Shown here: positions 1-7,970 of the stretch, in pieces
How positions within the stretch are numbered: the stretch's first letter is position 1
Layout of the letters: every line of letters begins with the position of its first letter
Assembly (NCBI GenBank): GCA_949298825.1
Contig: CASFYB010000004.1
Coordinates: 1 to 64,000 of the forward strand
DNA from: an uncultured Helicobacter sp.
GTDB taxonomy: Bacteria > Campylobacterota > Campylobacteria > Campylobacterales > Helicobacteraceae
DNA: 64,000 bases
Direction of reading: 5' to 3'
The notes under the pieces: generated by a model
The model's input: only the letters and a program-made list of their open reading frames with translations
What the model was told of the DNA's origin: nothing
Databases searched by the model: none
Position numbers and translations under genes: made by a program

Positions 1-81
1 GAAAATACAAAAAATAGCAGAGAAAAGGCCTGGAATGATAAAAATCAAAAGCGCACAAAGCCCCAGGCCCTCCAAAGCTAA
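1..81 (+). CDS. C-terminal end of an unidentified protein (partial)
   Basis: An open frame enters from the left edge and stops with TAA at 79-81. The 26 visible residues are hydrophilic and rich in Lys, Asn and Gln, ending KPQALQS, which is too little to assign a family. A hairpin follows after four bases, as expected at a gene end, and the next gene is convergent. The opposite strand reads as a hydrophobic stretch from a TTG codon at 75, but that is what the antisense of a Lys-rich tail would give. The call rests on position only and is weak. Confidence 0.3.
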   Translation, partial: ENTKNSREKAWNDKNQKRTKPQALQS

Positions 82-85
82 AACC

Positions 86-114
86 TATCTAGCAGCATAT
101 AAGGCTGCTAGATA
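86..114. terminator. hairpin between convergent genes
   Basis: An 11-bp perfect inverted repeat (TATCTAGCAGC at 86-96, its complement at 104-114) encloses a 7-base loop. It lies between the end of a plus-strand frame and the stop of the minus-strand cytochrome gene. There is no long T-run on either side; GGTTTT on the minus side is the best, so termination is probable but not certain. Confidence 0.5.
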
Positions 115-131
115 ATCAAACAGAGACTTCA

Positions 132-1163
132 TCAGTGAGCTTTGCTCATCTCCTCATAAGGCCCATATCGGTGCTGCTGCTCACTAAACTTATTTTTCTC
201 ACTCGCATCATAAGGTCCGACATCCATATCTAGTGGCTTCACTCTTCTATCAGGGAAGTCTTTATCCCTATTCTTCTTCACCGGTCTTGGCTGAGAGTTT
301 ATATAGCTGGCCACATCATAGGCTTCCTCCAAGCTCAAGTCAGCAGCGCCCTTAGGCATATTAGCCTTAATATAGCTCGCAGCCTTGATAAGGCGATACA
401 TACCTGCACCCGTATTATATGAGTCATTACCCCAAAGTGGTGGAAATGCATAATATGCACCCTCACCAGAATCATTTTTTAACCCTTGGCCATTTTCCTG
501 ATGGCAGGCAGCACACTTATCCATATAGATCTGCTTGCCCTTTTTAGGATCGGCTGCGCGAGAAATATAGGCGATTTTCTCTAGCCCTTGCCCTTTGGTA
601 GCAGCACCCACTGGTACACCTTGTGATAGCCACTGCATATAGGTTACCATGGCTTTCATCTCCCTTGCATTAAGAGGCATTTTTTTTGCCATTCATACTG
701 CGCTCAAAGCAGCCATTGATCCTATCTTCTAGCGTGATGATCTCATCTGCCCTGGCATTATATTGTGGGAATCTAGCATAAATACCCACAAAACCAGATT
801 GCAAAGGAGTGCTCCCCACATTAGAGTGGCAGCTTGAGCAAGAAAGATTATTGCCCGCAAATCGCTTTTTAGGATCTTTGGCTATCGGTCCGACATATTT
901 TGAAGTCTCATTCAAGATCTTATTGCCCAAAATCACCATTTCTGCATACTTTGACCTTTTGGCATTTTAGCTTCATCAATATAGCCATCCTCTTTAAGAG
1001 CATCTGGTAGCTTCCACTCAGAGGCTGGCAAATCTATACCCGTGGCCTTCTTTTCTTTGCCTACTTGAGGCTGGATCGCAAATACACTGCTAGTCATCAA
1101 AATACTAGCAAATAAAACTTTTTTTATCCATAAAAACTCCTTTTTGTTAATTTTGCTTAACAT
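132..1163 (-). pseudogene. tsdA: TsdA-like dihaem c-type cytochrome (thiosulfate dehydrogenase family), two frameshifts
   Basis: Three consecutive minus-strand frames (1163-933, 939-670, 692-132) together spell one protein. The first has a signal peptide ending near SSVFA. The second has a haem site CSSCH followed by SNVGSTPLQSG and ends near EDRINGCFERSMNG. The third has WLSQGVPVG, the second haem site CAACH and a QQHRYGPYEEM tail. This order is that of TsdA, a periplasmic dihaem cytochrome that interconverts thiosulfate and tetrathionate. Adding one A near 939 (CAGAAATGG) would join frames one and two. Removing one A from the run of eight at 680-687 would join frames two and three. As written the gene cannot make a full protein; sequencing error, slippage-based phase variation and true decay are all possible. 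Confidence 0.8.
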
Positions 1164-1206
1164 AATAACAACAAAATTTTTTACTTTTTATGAATTTATT
1201 TGCAAT

Positions 1207-1800
1207 CTATCTAATTAGTTTAAGCTGATCTTTTACTCTATGCTCTAGTTCTTCTAGGGTGGAGTTGTTTTTAATGATCACATCACTCTCTTTAAGCTTT
1301 TCACCTAGTGGCATCTGCGCATTAATACGAGCCAATGCCTCTTGTTTTGAAAGATTATTCCTTAGCATAAGCCGCTCTAGCTGTATCTTTTCATCAGAGG
1401 CTACACACCATATCTCCCGACCCAAATAGCGCTTTTTAGTCTCAAAATACAACGGAATATCTAAAAAATAAACCTTTCTTTTTTGCTCTAAAAAAGTAGC
1501 CCTTTTTACTATCTCATCAAAAATATAAGGATGCAAGATAGCCTCTAAGGCCTTTTTAGATTCTTGTGAGCTAAAGACGATCCTACCAAGCAAAGGACGT
1601 GAAATACATCCAGAATCTAATATCTTATCTCCAAAACGCTCAACAATCTCATCTTGCTTGATCTCTAGGGCTTCATGGGCTATCTCATCACTATCGATCA
1701 CTTCATAGCCATATTTTTTTAAGATTTTAGCCACGCTGCTTTTACCTGTGGCTATCCCTCCTGTGAGGATGATAGCATTATTTAAGATTACTGGCTTCAT
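1207..1800 (-). CDS. coaE: dephospho-CoA kinase
   Basis: The 197-residue product phosphorylates the 3'-hydroxyl of dephospho-CoA, the last step of coenzyme A synthesis, in the cytoplasm. A Walker A motif GGIATGKSS lies at residues 14-22, followed by the family sequences DSDEIAHE (about 37-44) and FLDIPLYFE in the middle, and a lid region LERLMLRN. The length is normal for bacterial CoaE. It starts with ATG at 1798-1800. It lies just downstream of the broken cytochrome gene in the opposite sense of transcription flow (the cytochrome starts at 1163), so the two could share a transcript, but no functional link is evident. Confidence 0.96.
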   Translation of the reverse strand: MKPVILNNAIILTGGIATGKSSVAKILKKYGYEVIDSDEIAHEALEIKQDEIVERFGDKILDSGCISRPLLGRIVFSSQESKKALEAILHPYIFDEIVKRATFLEQKRKVYFLDIPLYFETKKRYLGREIWCVASDEKIQLERLMLRNNLSKQEALARINAQMPLGEKLKESDVIIKNNSTLEELEHRVKDQLKLIR

Positions 1801-1851
1801 GACTATTCCTTATTATTGTTTAGCTAGAATATTAAAAAGCAAGGAGTTAAA

Positions 1852-1974
1852 ATGAAATTTATCATGCTTATTATCTTTCTTATCGCACTAGGAGGATTTA
1901 TCTATTTTCTACTTCCTAAGAAGGGGTCTTGCTGCGGCAAGAAAAACAAAACCTGTCATCACAAAAGTGATTAA
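1852..1974 (+). CDS. 40-residue membrane-anchored Cys-rich mini-protein
   Basis: A strong ribosome binding site (AAGGAG, 1841-1846) precedes an ATG at 1852 by five bases. The product begins MKFIMLIIFLIALGG, a single membrane helix of about 20 residues, followed by a short basic, Cys/His-rich tail with CCGKK and TCHHK, ending in SD. The pattern of one helix plus clustered Cys and His resembles the small Cys-rich membrane proteins found near metal transporters such as FeoB, but no transporter lies beside it here, so metal binding is only inference. The stop overlaps the stop of the convergent gene by four bases. Coding is supported by the binding site, the composition and the coherent topology. 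Confidence 0.6.
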   Translation: MKFIMLIIFLIALGGFIYFLLPKKGSCCGKKNKTCHHKSD

Positions 1975-3143
1975 CCAAGCATGTGGCTGACAAATTTAGA
2001 ATAATTATCTAAAATCAGCCCGCCTTTCCTAAATCCAAGTCCACAAGACTCATAGGCAAAAAATACATTAGGCTGATAATAAAACTCTCCATCCCTATTA
2101 AGCTCACAAAACTCTTGATAAATAGGCTTATGCGCATCATAGATTCCACCATTTTGGCTTAAAACCTCAAGATTAGAATCTAAAATCCTTACATTTGCAC
2201 CTTCACGCCCAAAAGCTACTTTCTCTACTTGCTTTTTGCCATTTAGTGGCTTATAGTCAGTCTCTAAAAGCAAAGGATGCCCGGGGAAAAGATCCCAAAG
2301 GACTTTTAGCATCCTCTTGCTTTGAAAAAGCAAAGTATAGGCTGGGTTTAAAAAAATAGTGTTTTTATTTCTCATCATATCAGCCATAAGTAGTGCCATC
2401 TCAGGCTCATCAATAGCGATATTTTCCCAAGGGATCAGCTTAAACAAAAACTCATAATTTTGCCCATTATGCACACAGCCATCCTCTCCAGAAAAGCCAA
2501 CCTCATCAATAGGTGCATAATGTGTATGAAAGCCAGCAGCCCTAGCAATCTCTTCTAGATATCTTGTCGTGCGCTCCTCTTCGATATTCCCTCGCACAGA
2601 TGAGAAAAGTATCTTCCACCCCTCATAAAGCTCACCAAAACGATCAATATCCCCACCTAAGGTGATCATGCGTTTAAAATTATCTCCCAAAGCATCACTA
2701 AGGTTATTAAACTGCAAGGAATCATCATAGCCATTAGCCTTTAAAAGTGCCCATTGTATAACCGCACTTTCATAAAGCATCGTAGGCGTATCAGCATTAA
2801 ACTCTAAAAGCTTGATAGGCTTGCCATCTAGCCCACCTGCAAAGTCAAAACGCCCATAAAGATGCCAGTGGATATCCTCTTCAAAGCTCTGCTTGATCAT
2901 TGGGATCATGACATTTGGGATATCAAGCTCAAAGAACAAATCATTTTCAATCACATATTCTGCAGCTTCCACATACATATCATAAAGAGTATTGCCAGCC
3001 TCATAAAAAGCTTCAGCTTCAGCATCACTCACAATAACAGCCTCATCAGCTATATAAGGCGTATCATCTAAATCACTATGCCACTCTAAGCCCATAGCCT
3101 CCAATTTAGCAGAATCTAGTGGTTCTAGCTTTTGTATTTTCAT
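1971..3143 (-). CDS. glutathionylspermidine synthase family protein (ATP-grasp)
   Basis: The 390 residues match the C-terminal synthetase part of glutathionylspermidine synthase: WHSDLDDTPYI near the N-terminus, the YGRFDFAGG segment at about residue 100, LLEFNADTPTMLYE soon after, and FKLIPWE before an ATP-grasp-like C-terminal half. The amidase domain of the E. coli bifunctional enzyme is absent. Stand-alone members of this family form amide bonds at the cost of ATP, but their substrates are largely unknown, so a peptide-amine ligase is the safe reading. The gene lies 14 bases downstream of a UPF0323 lipoprotein gene, and the same pair is found together in H. pylori, suggesting they work together. 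Confidence 0.85.
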   Translation of the reverse strand: MKIQKLEPLDSAKLEAMGLEWHSDLDDTPYIADEAVIVSDAEAEAFYEAGNTLYDMYVEAAEYVIENDLFFELDIPNVMIPMIKQSFEEDIHWHLYGRFDFAGGLDGKPIKLLEFNADTPTMLYESAVIQWALLKANGYDDSLQFNNLSDALGDNFKRMITLGGDIDRFGELYEGWKILFSSVRGNIEEERTTRYLEEIARAAGFHTHYAPIDEVGFSGEDGCVHNGQNYEFLFKLIPWENIAIDEPEMALLMADMMRNKNTIFLNPAYTLLFQSKRMLKVLWDLFPGHPLLLETDYKPLNGKKQVEKVAFGREGANVRILDSNLEVLSQNGGIYDAHKPIYQEFCELNRDGEFYYQPNVFFAYESCGLGFRKGGLILDNYSKFVSHMLG

Positions 3144-3157
3144 TTCACCCTCTTAAA

Positions 3158-3745
3158 TCATCCACCTGCACTCTGGGATGCTCCAGAGCTTTTAAAAAAT
3201 CCACTTTTAGCACTTGTCCCCTTGGCTGCCGTGCTTGCTTGAGTATTTTTAAAGCTATTTTGAGAACGTTCATAAGCCTGTGGTGATTTATAAGTGCGCT
3301 GTTTGGCCTGCTGATAGGCAGGGTTATTAAAAAGCTTATTGCCAATATAGCTTCCTAAAATCGCTCCTGCTGCACTTGCTAAAATCGCTCCACCAAGCCC
3401 TAAACCACCATCACCAGAAGTCAAAGAAGAAGTATTATTCTCAAGCTTTTGCTCTTCTTTTCTAATCAGCTCATCTACCTCTTCTTTGCTAAGCAGCCTT
3501 TCATGCCCCGTTTTATCGCGCACTACTATATATGTACTAGAGCTTGGGTATTCTTCTAAGATTTTATAGCTACCATCACCCTGCTCTTCTAAAAGTACAT
3601 AGGCACCTTGATTGACGCTTTGAGAAAGATTTTTTGTATCTGTATTTGAGTTTTGATTATTATCACAACCCTGCAATACAAAAGCGACCATAGCTCCTAT
3701 ACCGCCTATCATAGCCACATCTTTGATCACTCTAAAATGCTTCAT
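3158..3745 (-). CDS. UPF0323 family lipoprotein
   Basis: The product has 195 residues. A signal sequence ends in a lipobox-like LQGC with the lipidated Cys at 27. A middle domain (about 45-95) contains YVLLEEQGDGSYKILEEYPS and TYIVVRDKTGHERLL. A Gly/Ala-rich segment (LGGAILASAAGAILGSYIGNK) resembles a glycine-zipper helix, and the tail is Ser/Gln/Ala-rich and probably disordered. This architecture is the UPF0323 family, known mainly from Helicobacter and Campylobacter and of unknown function. It probably sits in the inner or outer membrane facing the periplasm. It is co-transcribed with the downstream ATP-grasp gene and lies 18 bases downstream of the Fur-family gene. Confidence 0.85.
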   Translation of the reverse strand: MKHFRVIKDVAMIGGIGAMVAFVLQGCDNNQNSNTDTKNLSQSVNQGAYVLLEEQGDGSYKILEEYPSSSTYIVVRDKTGHERLLSKEEVDELIRKEEQKLENNTSSLTSGDGGLGLGGAILASAAGAILGSYIGNKLFNNPAYQQAKQRTYKSPQAYERSQNSFKNTQASTAAKGTSAKSGFFKSSGASQSAGG

Positions 3746-3763
3746 TTTTTATCCTAAAAGGTA

Positions 3764-4174
3764 TTACTTTGCCTTACTAGCGCAGTCTGAGCATATCCCT
3801 AAAAATACCGCGCTTACATCATGCAGCTTATAATTTGTCATATCAGAGCAACGACTCATCGCATCATTTAGCTCTATATGCACATCTTCAAGCTTGCCGC
3901 ACTTCTCACATGCCACATGGATATGGCGATCACAGGCTAGCTCATATTTTTGCTTTTGATATGGAGCTTTTATCTCGCGTAAAAGATTTACTTCATAAAG
4001 TGATGTGATATTTTTATACACAGTAGCCAAAGAAATAGCAGGGTATATCTTTCTGATATTTTCATAAATCTCTTCAATCCCTAGATGTCCATTTCTTTGT
4101 ATTTCGTTTAAAATAGCCATACGCTGCGGTGTGACTTTTAATTTTTTTTCTTTCAATTGGACTTCAAAGTTCAT
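3764..4174 (-). CDS. perR: Fur-family metal-dependent repressor, PerR-like
   Basis: The 136-residue protein has the Fur winged helix (TPQRMAIL, ISLATVYKNI at about 15-57) and a metal-binding dimerisation domain with HIHVACEKCG and a second CxxC (CSDC) near the end, giving a structural zinc site. At the regulatory metal site the residue aligned with Bacillus PerR Asp104 is Asp (LEDVH), which favours PerR over Fur, whereas the position aligned with Asp85 looks like Glu. By family knowledge PerR represses catalase and peroxiredoxin genes until peroxide oxidises its histidines. The N-terminal extension seen in H. pylori Fur is missing. It is divergent from ffh, and possible autoregulation would act in the 160-base gap. 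Confidence 0.75.
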   Translation of the reverse strand: MNFEVQLKEKKLKVTPQRMAILNEIQRNGHLGIEEIYENIRKIYPAISLATVYKNITSLYEVNLLREIKAPYQKQKYELACDRHIHVACEKCGKLEDVHIELNDAMSRCSDMTNYKLHDVSAVFLGICSDCASKAK

Positions 4175-4230
4175 CTATTTTCCTTCTCTTTTGTATTTAT
4201 AGTAACCTTATAGAATCTAAAATATTAAAA

Positions 4231-4236
4231 ATTATA
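4231..4236 (-). promoter_or_regulatory. -10 element for the perR-UPF0323-Gss transcript
   Basis: Minus-strand TATAAT sits in a very AT-rich stretch about 57 bases upstream of the perR start. Campylobacterota vegetative promoters often have a good -10 and only T-rich periodic sequence upstream, as seen here. TATAAA-like hexamers nearer the gene are alternatives. Confidence 0.45.
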
Positions 4237-4262
4237 CAAAAAAAATTTAAGAATTTTTATGC

Positions 4263-4268
4263 TATGAT
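4263..4268 (+). promoter_or_regulatory. -10 element for ffh
   Basis: TATGAT is preceded by a T-rich run and lies 66 bases before the ffh start codon. It is back to back with the perR promoter, so a regulator bound between them could affect both directions. Confidence 0.5.
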
Positions 4269-4334
4269 ACATACTTTACTAAACTGAAAATACAACAAAA
4301 CATCAAAAATAAAGCCAATTTTCAAGGAAAATTT

Positions 4335-5675
4335 ATGTTTGATACCCTTAGTGATACCTTTAGAAGCATCGCAGGGAAAATCCGCTTCAGCGATGATGAA
4401 AAGTCCTTATCTAGAGCGCTTGATGAGCTTAAAAAATCCCTGCTAAAAAATGATGTCCACCACAAAGTCTGCAAAGAAATCATCCAACAAGTAGAGACAA
4501 AGACAAAAGCAAAAGGTATTGGCAAACAAAGCTTTTTAGATTCCCTACAAGAATCTTTACAATCTATCTTACAAACAAGCAAGGCCTATGGCTTTACTTT
4601 TGCTCCAAAACCCCCTACAATCGTCCTGATGACCGGCCTTCAAGGAAGTGGTAAAACCACCTCTTGTGCTAAGCTTGCCCACTATCTTAAGACTAAAAAC
4701 AAAAAAGTCTTGCTGGCAGCCTGTGACCTGCAAAGACTAGCAGCCATCACGCAGCTAAAATCTCTTGGAGAGCAGATTGAAGTTGAAGTTTTTAGCAATG
4801 AAGATAAAAATGCTGATGTTATCCAGATTGCCAAAGCAGCAAAAGAGTATGCTACAAATTCTGCTTTTGATGTGCTTATCATCGATACAGCCGGTCGCTT
4901 GGCCATCGATGAGGCTCTAATGGGTGAGCTAGAAAACCTAAAAAGCACAATTAAACCAGATGAGATTTTTTATGTAGCTGATTCTCTAAGTGGTCAAGAT
5001 GGCGTAAGAACGGCTGCTAGCTTTAATGAGCGCTTAAATATTAGCGGGGTTATTTTAAGCAAATTTGATAGCGATAGCAAGGGTGGTATCGCGCTTTCTA
5101 TTGCCTATCAAATTGGGCTTCCCTTGCGCTTTATAGGCGTAGGAGAAAAAATTCCTGATTTTGAAATATTTCTGCCTGATAGGATCATCTCTCGTCTTAT
5201 GGGTGCTGGAGATATAGCCTCTCTAGCAGAAAAAACTGCTAGCATCATTAATGAAAAAGAAGCCAAAGACATCACAAAAAAGCTTAAAAAAGGTCAGTTT
5301 GGCTTTAATGACTTTATCGCGCAGCTAGAAAATATGAAAAAGCTAGGCTCAATGCGCTCTGTAATATCGATGATACCCGGGCTTGGTAATATGGCCAGTG
5401 CGCTTAAAGATGTGGATTTGGAAAACTCTGTTGAAATCAAAAACATCAAAGCAATGGTAAACTCCATGACGCCAAAAGAAAGGGAGAATCCAGACCTCCT
5501 TAATGGCTCTAGACGCAAGAGGATCGCTCTTGGATGTGGACTAGATGTAAGCGATATTAATCGCATGATCAAGCAATTTGATTCTGCAGCCAAGATGGCA
5601 AAAAGACTTTCTAACAAAGGTGGCATGAAAGATTTGATGAGCCTAATGGGCCAAATGCAACAATTTAAGCGCTAG
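4335..5675 (+). CDS. ffh: signal recognition particle protein Ffh (SRP54)
   Basis: This GTPase binds signal sequences of nascent membrane proteins and delivers ribosomes to FtsY. The 446 residues comprise the N-terminal helical bundle, the G domain with a P-loop GLQGSGKTT near residues 101-109, DTAGR, a SKFDSDSKGG form of the usual TKLD guanine-binding site, and FIGVGEKIPDFEIF. A Met-rich M domain follows that ends in SLMGQMQQFKR and binds SRP RNA and signal peptides. Length and domain order are typical. It starts the run ffh-rpsP-KH-rimM-trmD-rplS, which is conserved in H. pylori. The SRP RNA gene itself was not found in the window. Confidence 0.97.
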   Translation: MFDTLSDTFRSIAGKIRFSDDEKSLSRALDELKKSLLKNDVHHKVCKEIIQQVETKTKAKGIGKQSFLDSLQESLQSILQTSKAYGFTFAPKPPTIVLMTGLQGSGKTTSCAKLAHYLKTKNKKVLLAACDLQRLAAITQLKSLGEQIEVEVFSNEDKNADVIQIAKAAKEYATNSAFDVLIIDTAGRLAIDEALMGELENLKSTIKPDEIFYVADSLSGQDGVRTAASFNERLNISGVILSKFDSDSKGGIALSIAYQIGLPLRFIGVGEKIPDFEIFLPDRIISRLMGAGDIASLAEKTASIINEKEAKDITKKLKKGQFGFNDFIAQLENMKKLGSMRSVISMIPGLGNMASALKDVDLENSVEIKNIKAMVNSMTPKERENPDLLNGSRRKRIALGCGLDVSDINRMIKQFDSAAKMAKRLSNKGGMKDLMSLMGQMQQFKR

Positions 5676-5693
5676 AATTCTGTCTTTTAGTGG

Positions 5694-5699
5694 TATAAT
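5694..5699 (+). promoter_or_regulatory. extended -10 promoter for rpsP-rplS genes
   Basis: TGGTATAATG is a perfect TATAAT with an upstream TG, located just after the ffh stop and 37 bases before the rpsP start, which has the binding site AAGGAG. It would let ribosomal genes be transcribed independently of ffh. Confidence 0.65.
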
Positions 5700-5735
5700 G
5701 CAAAAAACTATCATCATTTAATTTAAGGAGCTTTA

Positions 5736-5963
5736 ATGGCAACTGTAATAAGACTTACAAGAATGGGACGCAAAAAAAAGCCTTTTTATCGTATCGTAGT
5801 GACAGATTCTCGTAAAAGACGCGATGGCGGCTGGATTGAATCTATTGGCTTTTATAATCCCCTTGTTGAGCCTGCTGCATTAAAAATTGATTCTGAGCGC
5901 CTTGCTTATTGGAAGAGTGTTGGTGCTAAAATGAGCGATCGCGTCGCTAAACTTACTAAGTAA
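5736..5963 (+). CDS. rpsP: 30S ribosomal protein S16
   Basis: The 75-residue protein begins with the diagnostic S16 sequence [19 protein letters not shown], followed by [12 protein letters not shown] and GFYNPL. S16 binds 16S rRNA early in small-subunit assembly. It is slightly shorter than the E. coli protein (82 residues), as is usual in this phylum. The start has an AAGGAG binding site. It is the first gene of a ribosome-maturation operon; a hairpin follows the stop and may set its level above the downstream modification enzymes. Confidence 0.97.
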   Translation: MATVIRLTRMGRKKKPFYRIVVTDSRKRRDGGWIESIGFYNPLVEPAALKIDSERLAYWKSVGAKMSDRVAKLTK

Positions 5964-5971
5964 TCTCCTCC

Positions 5972-5996
5972 TAGCAGGCTTTCTAGCCTGCTTTTC
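5972..5996 (+). terminator. hairpin with T-rich tail after rpsP (partial terminator)
   Basis: AGCAGGC (5973-5979) pairs with GCCTGCT (5986-5992) around a six-base loop, followed by TTTCTT. It looks like an intrinsic terminator but stands inside an operon, so it is probably leaky and lowers expression of the genes after rpsP. Confidence 0.6.
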
Positions 5997-6017
5997 TTAC
6001 TCTCTCAAGGTTTTTTA

Positions 6018-6260
6018 ATGGTTGAAGATTTCATAGCCTGCTATGTAAAAAAGATCGTGCACAATCCAGATTTAGTATTTGTAGAGTGCAAGCAAACAGA
6101 TGAGGGCTATGAGTATATTATCCATGCAGCTAATGAAGATATTGGCAAGATTGTAGGCAAAGATGGCAAGATGATTACTTCCATCAAAGCCTTTATCACA
6201 GGTTGCAAAGCAAAAGATGGACTCAATTACAAGGTAATGGCAAAGGGTCTTGATGACTAA
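6018..6260 (+). CDS. khpA: KH-domain RNA-binding protein (KhpA-like)
   Basis: The 80-residue protein consists almost entirely of one KH domain; the GxxG loop is seen as GKIVGKDGKMI (about 48-58), followed by TSIKAFITGCK. Proteins of this family (KhpA, formerly YlqC) bind RNA and in Gram-positives act with KhpB in cell-division and envelope control. The position between rpsP and rimM is conserved in many bacteria and suggests a role near ribosome assembly. The start is an ATG after a weak AAGG. The end overlaps rimM by eight bases, indicating translational coupling. Confidence 0.9.
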   Translation: MVEDFIACYVKKIVHNPDLVFVECKQTDEGYEYIIHAANEDIGKIVGKDGKMITSIKAFITGCKAKDGLNYKVMAKGLDD

Positions 6261-6822
6261 GACTTTAGAAGAATCTAATCTCATCGCCATAGCTAAACTT
6301 GGCAAAAGTGTGGGGCTAAAGGGCCTAATGAAGTGCTACCCTATGACAGATTTTCCAGAGATTTTTACATCTGATATTACTTTCTTTGCACAAAAAGATA
6401 GCATTTTTGAAAAAGAGTGCACAACTCTTCATATATCAGAGTTTAATGAGGCTAAATCCCTCATTGGCTTTAAGGAAGTAGATTCTCCAGAGATGGCAAA
6501 AACTCTGACTAATGCTATTTTGTATACCACTTTGCAAGATACCAAAGCACACTGTGCGCTAGGAGAGGATGAGTTTTTTTGGTTTGAGATCATTGGCTTT
6601 AGTATCATTGAGGATGATGAGATCTTAGGTCGTGTAGAAGATATCGAGCGGATTGGTGCTACTGATTATCTAGTGGTTGTTACAGATCCTAAGCTCTGTA
6701 CACCCTTGAAGCTAAAAAAGCGCTTCCTAATCCCTTATATCGATCCTTATATCATCTCCACTGATGCTAAAGCCCATCACATCTATACCAAAAATGCAAA
6801 AGTCTTGCTTTTAGCTAGCTAA
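6253..6822 (+). CDS. rimM: 16S rRNA processing protein RimM
   Basis: RimM helps mature the 3' domain of 16S rRNA and binds S19. The product (189 residues from ATG 6253; a TTG at 6250 would add one residue) has the N-terminal RimM barrel (LIAIAKLGKSVGLKG...CYPMTDFPE) and a C-terminal PRC barrel containing FWFEIIGFSI, ILGRVEDIE and RFLIPYIDPYI. The length is typical. The gene overlaps khpA and is followed after two bases by trmD, so the three are probably translated in a coupled way. Confidence 0.93.
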   Translation: MTKTLEESNLIAIAKLGKSVGLKGLMKCYPMTDFPEIFTSDITFFAQKDSIFEKECTTLHISEFNEAKSLIGFKEVDSPEMAKTLTNAILYTTLQDTKAHCALGEDEFFWFEIIGFSIIEDDEILGRVEDIERIGATDYLVVVTDPKLCTPLKLKKRFLIPYIDPYIISTDAKAHHIYTKNAKVLLLAS

Positions 6823-6824
6823 AA

Positions 6825-7547
6825 ATGATTTTTAGATTCCTCACTTTATTCCCCAACCTCATCACCCCCTATTTTCAAGAATCTATCCTCAAAAATGCGC
6901 TTCAAAAAAAGCTTTTTGAGATTGAGGTACTTAATCTTTTTGACTTCTCTGCCCATCCACACAAGAAGGTCGATGATGCTCAAATAGGTGGGGGCGCTGG
7001 TCAAGTTATAAGCCTTGAGGTTTTGCATCATGCCCTTCATAGGCTAAAAGGTAAGTCTCATATTATTTTTCTCACCCCCTGTGCCAAGCCTTTTAGACAT
7101 TATGATTCTATACGTTTAGCACAAAAAACTGACATTACATTTGTATGTGGGCGCTATGAAGGCTTTGATGAAAGGGCGATCGAACTTTATGCAGATGAGG
7201 TTTTTAGCATCGGTGATTTTATCCTTACAGGGGGTGAGCTTAGCGCCCTAGCACTTTGTGATTGCATCGCTCGTCATATTGATGGAGTTTTGGGCAACTC
7301 CCAGTCTCTAGATGGTGAGAGCTTTCAAAATCACCTGCTTGAAGCGCCTGTTTTTTCAAAATCTAAAACTTTTTTGCAAAAAAATGGAAAAAATCTCGCT
7401 CCTTCAGAATATTACAAGGGAAATCATAGTATAATGCAAGGTTTAAAAGAAGGTTTAGCTGTGTCTAAAACTAAATATTTTCGACCAGATTTATTCCAAA
7501 AATGGAAAATAACAAACCACAATCTCAATAACAAGGGCAAAAAATGA
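6825..7547 (+). CDS. trmD: tRNA (guanine-N1)-methyltransferase
   Basis: TrmD methylates G37 next to the anticodon and prevents +1 frameshifting. The 240 residues contain the trefoil-knot SPOUT motifs: [13 protein letters not shown] (about 53-65), [14 protein letters not shown] (about 105-118), and [15 protein letters not shown] (about 126-140). The C-terminal linker and DNA-binding-like domain contain [13 protein letters not shown], compared with the usual R-HP sequence in other bacteria. The stop overlaps the rplS start in an ATGA arrangement. Confidence 0.95.
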   Translation: MIFRFLTLFPNLITPYFQESILKNALQKKLFEIEVLNLFDFSAHPHKKVDDAQIGGGAGQVISLEVLHHALHRLKGKSHIIFLTPCAKPFRHYDSIRLAQKTDITFVCGRYEGFDERAIELYADEVFSIGDFILTGGELSALALCDCIARHIDGVLGNSQSLDGESFQNHLLEAPVFSKSKTFLQKNGKNLAPSEYYKGNHSIMQGLKEGLAVSKTKYFRPDLFQKWKITNHNLNNKGKK

Positions 7548-7900
7548 AAAATCGTTATATCGAAAGCTTTGAAAAAGCACAGATTGGTGATAAAAAAGTT
7601 CCTCAGTTTAAAGCTGGTGATACTATCCGTCTAGGTATCCAGATCACAGAAGGTGACAAATCTCGTATCCAGAACTTTGAAGGTATTTGCATCGCTATCC
7701 GTGGTAATGGCGTAGATCGCACCTTTACTGTAAGAAAAATGGGTGCTAATAACATCGGTGTAGAAAAGACTTTTCCTCTTTATAGTGCAAGCTTGGCTAG
7801 CATTGAGGTATTGCGCATCGGTCGTGTACGCCGTGCTAAACTCTACTATCTACGCGACAGAAAAGGCAAAGCCGCTAGAATCAAAGAACTTCGCAAATAA
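7544..7900 (+). CDS. rplS: 50S ribosomal protein L19
   Basis: The 118-residue L19 lies at the interface between the ribosomal subunits. Diagnostic sequences are [26 protein letters not shown] (given here across two segments, [10 protein letters not shown] and KSRIQNFEG), [17 protein letters not shown], and [20 protein letters not shown] at the C-terminus. It starts inside the trmD stop codon (ATGA overlap), so its translation is probably coupled to trmD. A strong hairpin terminates the operon. Confidence 0.97.
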   Translation: MKNRYIESFEKAQIGDKKVPQFKAGDTIRLGIQITEGDKSRIQNFEGICIAIRGNGVDRTFTVRKMGANNIGVEKTFPLYSASLASIEVLRIGRVRRAKLYYLRDRKGKAARIKELRK

Positions 7901-7936
7901 ATCCCCCTCAAATCAAATCCCCTTAGCTATTGTTTT

Positions 7937-7970
7937 AGATCTTGTGAAAACAAGATCTATCTCTTTATCT
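7937..7970 (+). terminator. intrinsic terminator after rplS
   Basis: AGATCTTGT (7937-7945) pairs perfectly with ACAAGATCT (7950-7958) around a GAAA tetraloop, and is followed by the T-rich ATCTCTTTATC. It separates the plus-strand ribosomal operon from the convergent aspB gene. Confidence 0.8.

Noticed and set aside
1-75. Hydrophobic minus-strand frame starting at a TTG codon
   Set aside because: No binding site; its hydrophobicity is the mirror of a Lys-rich plus-strand frame that ends properly before a hairpin.
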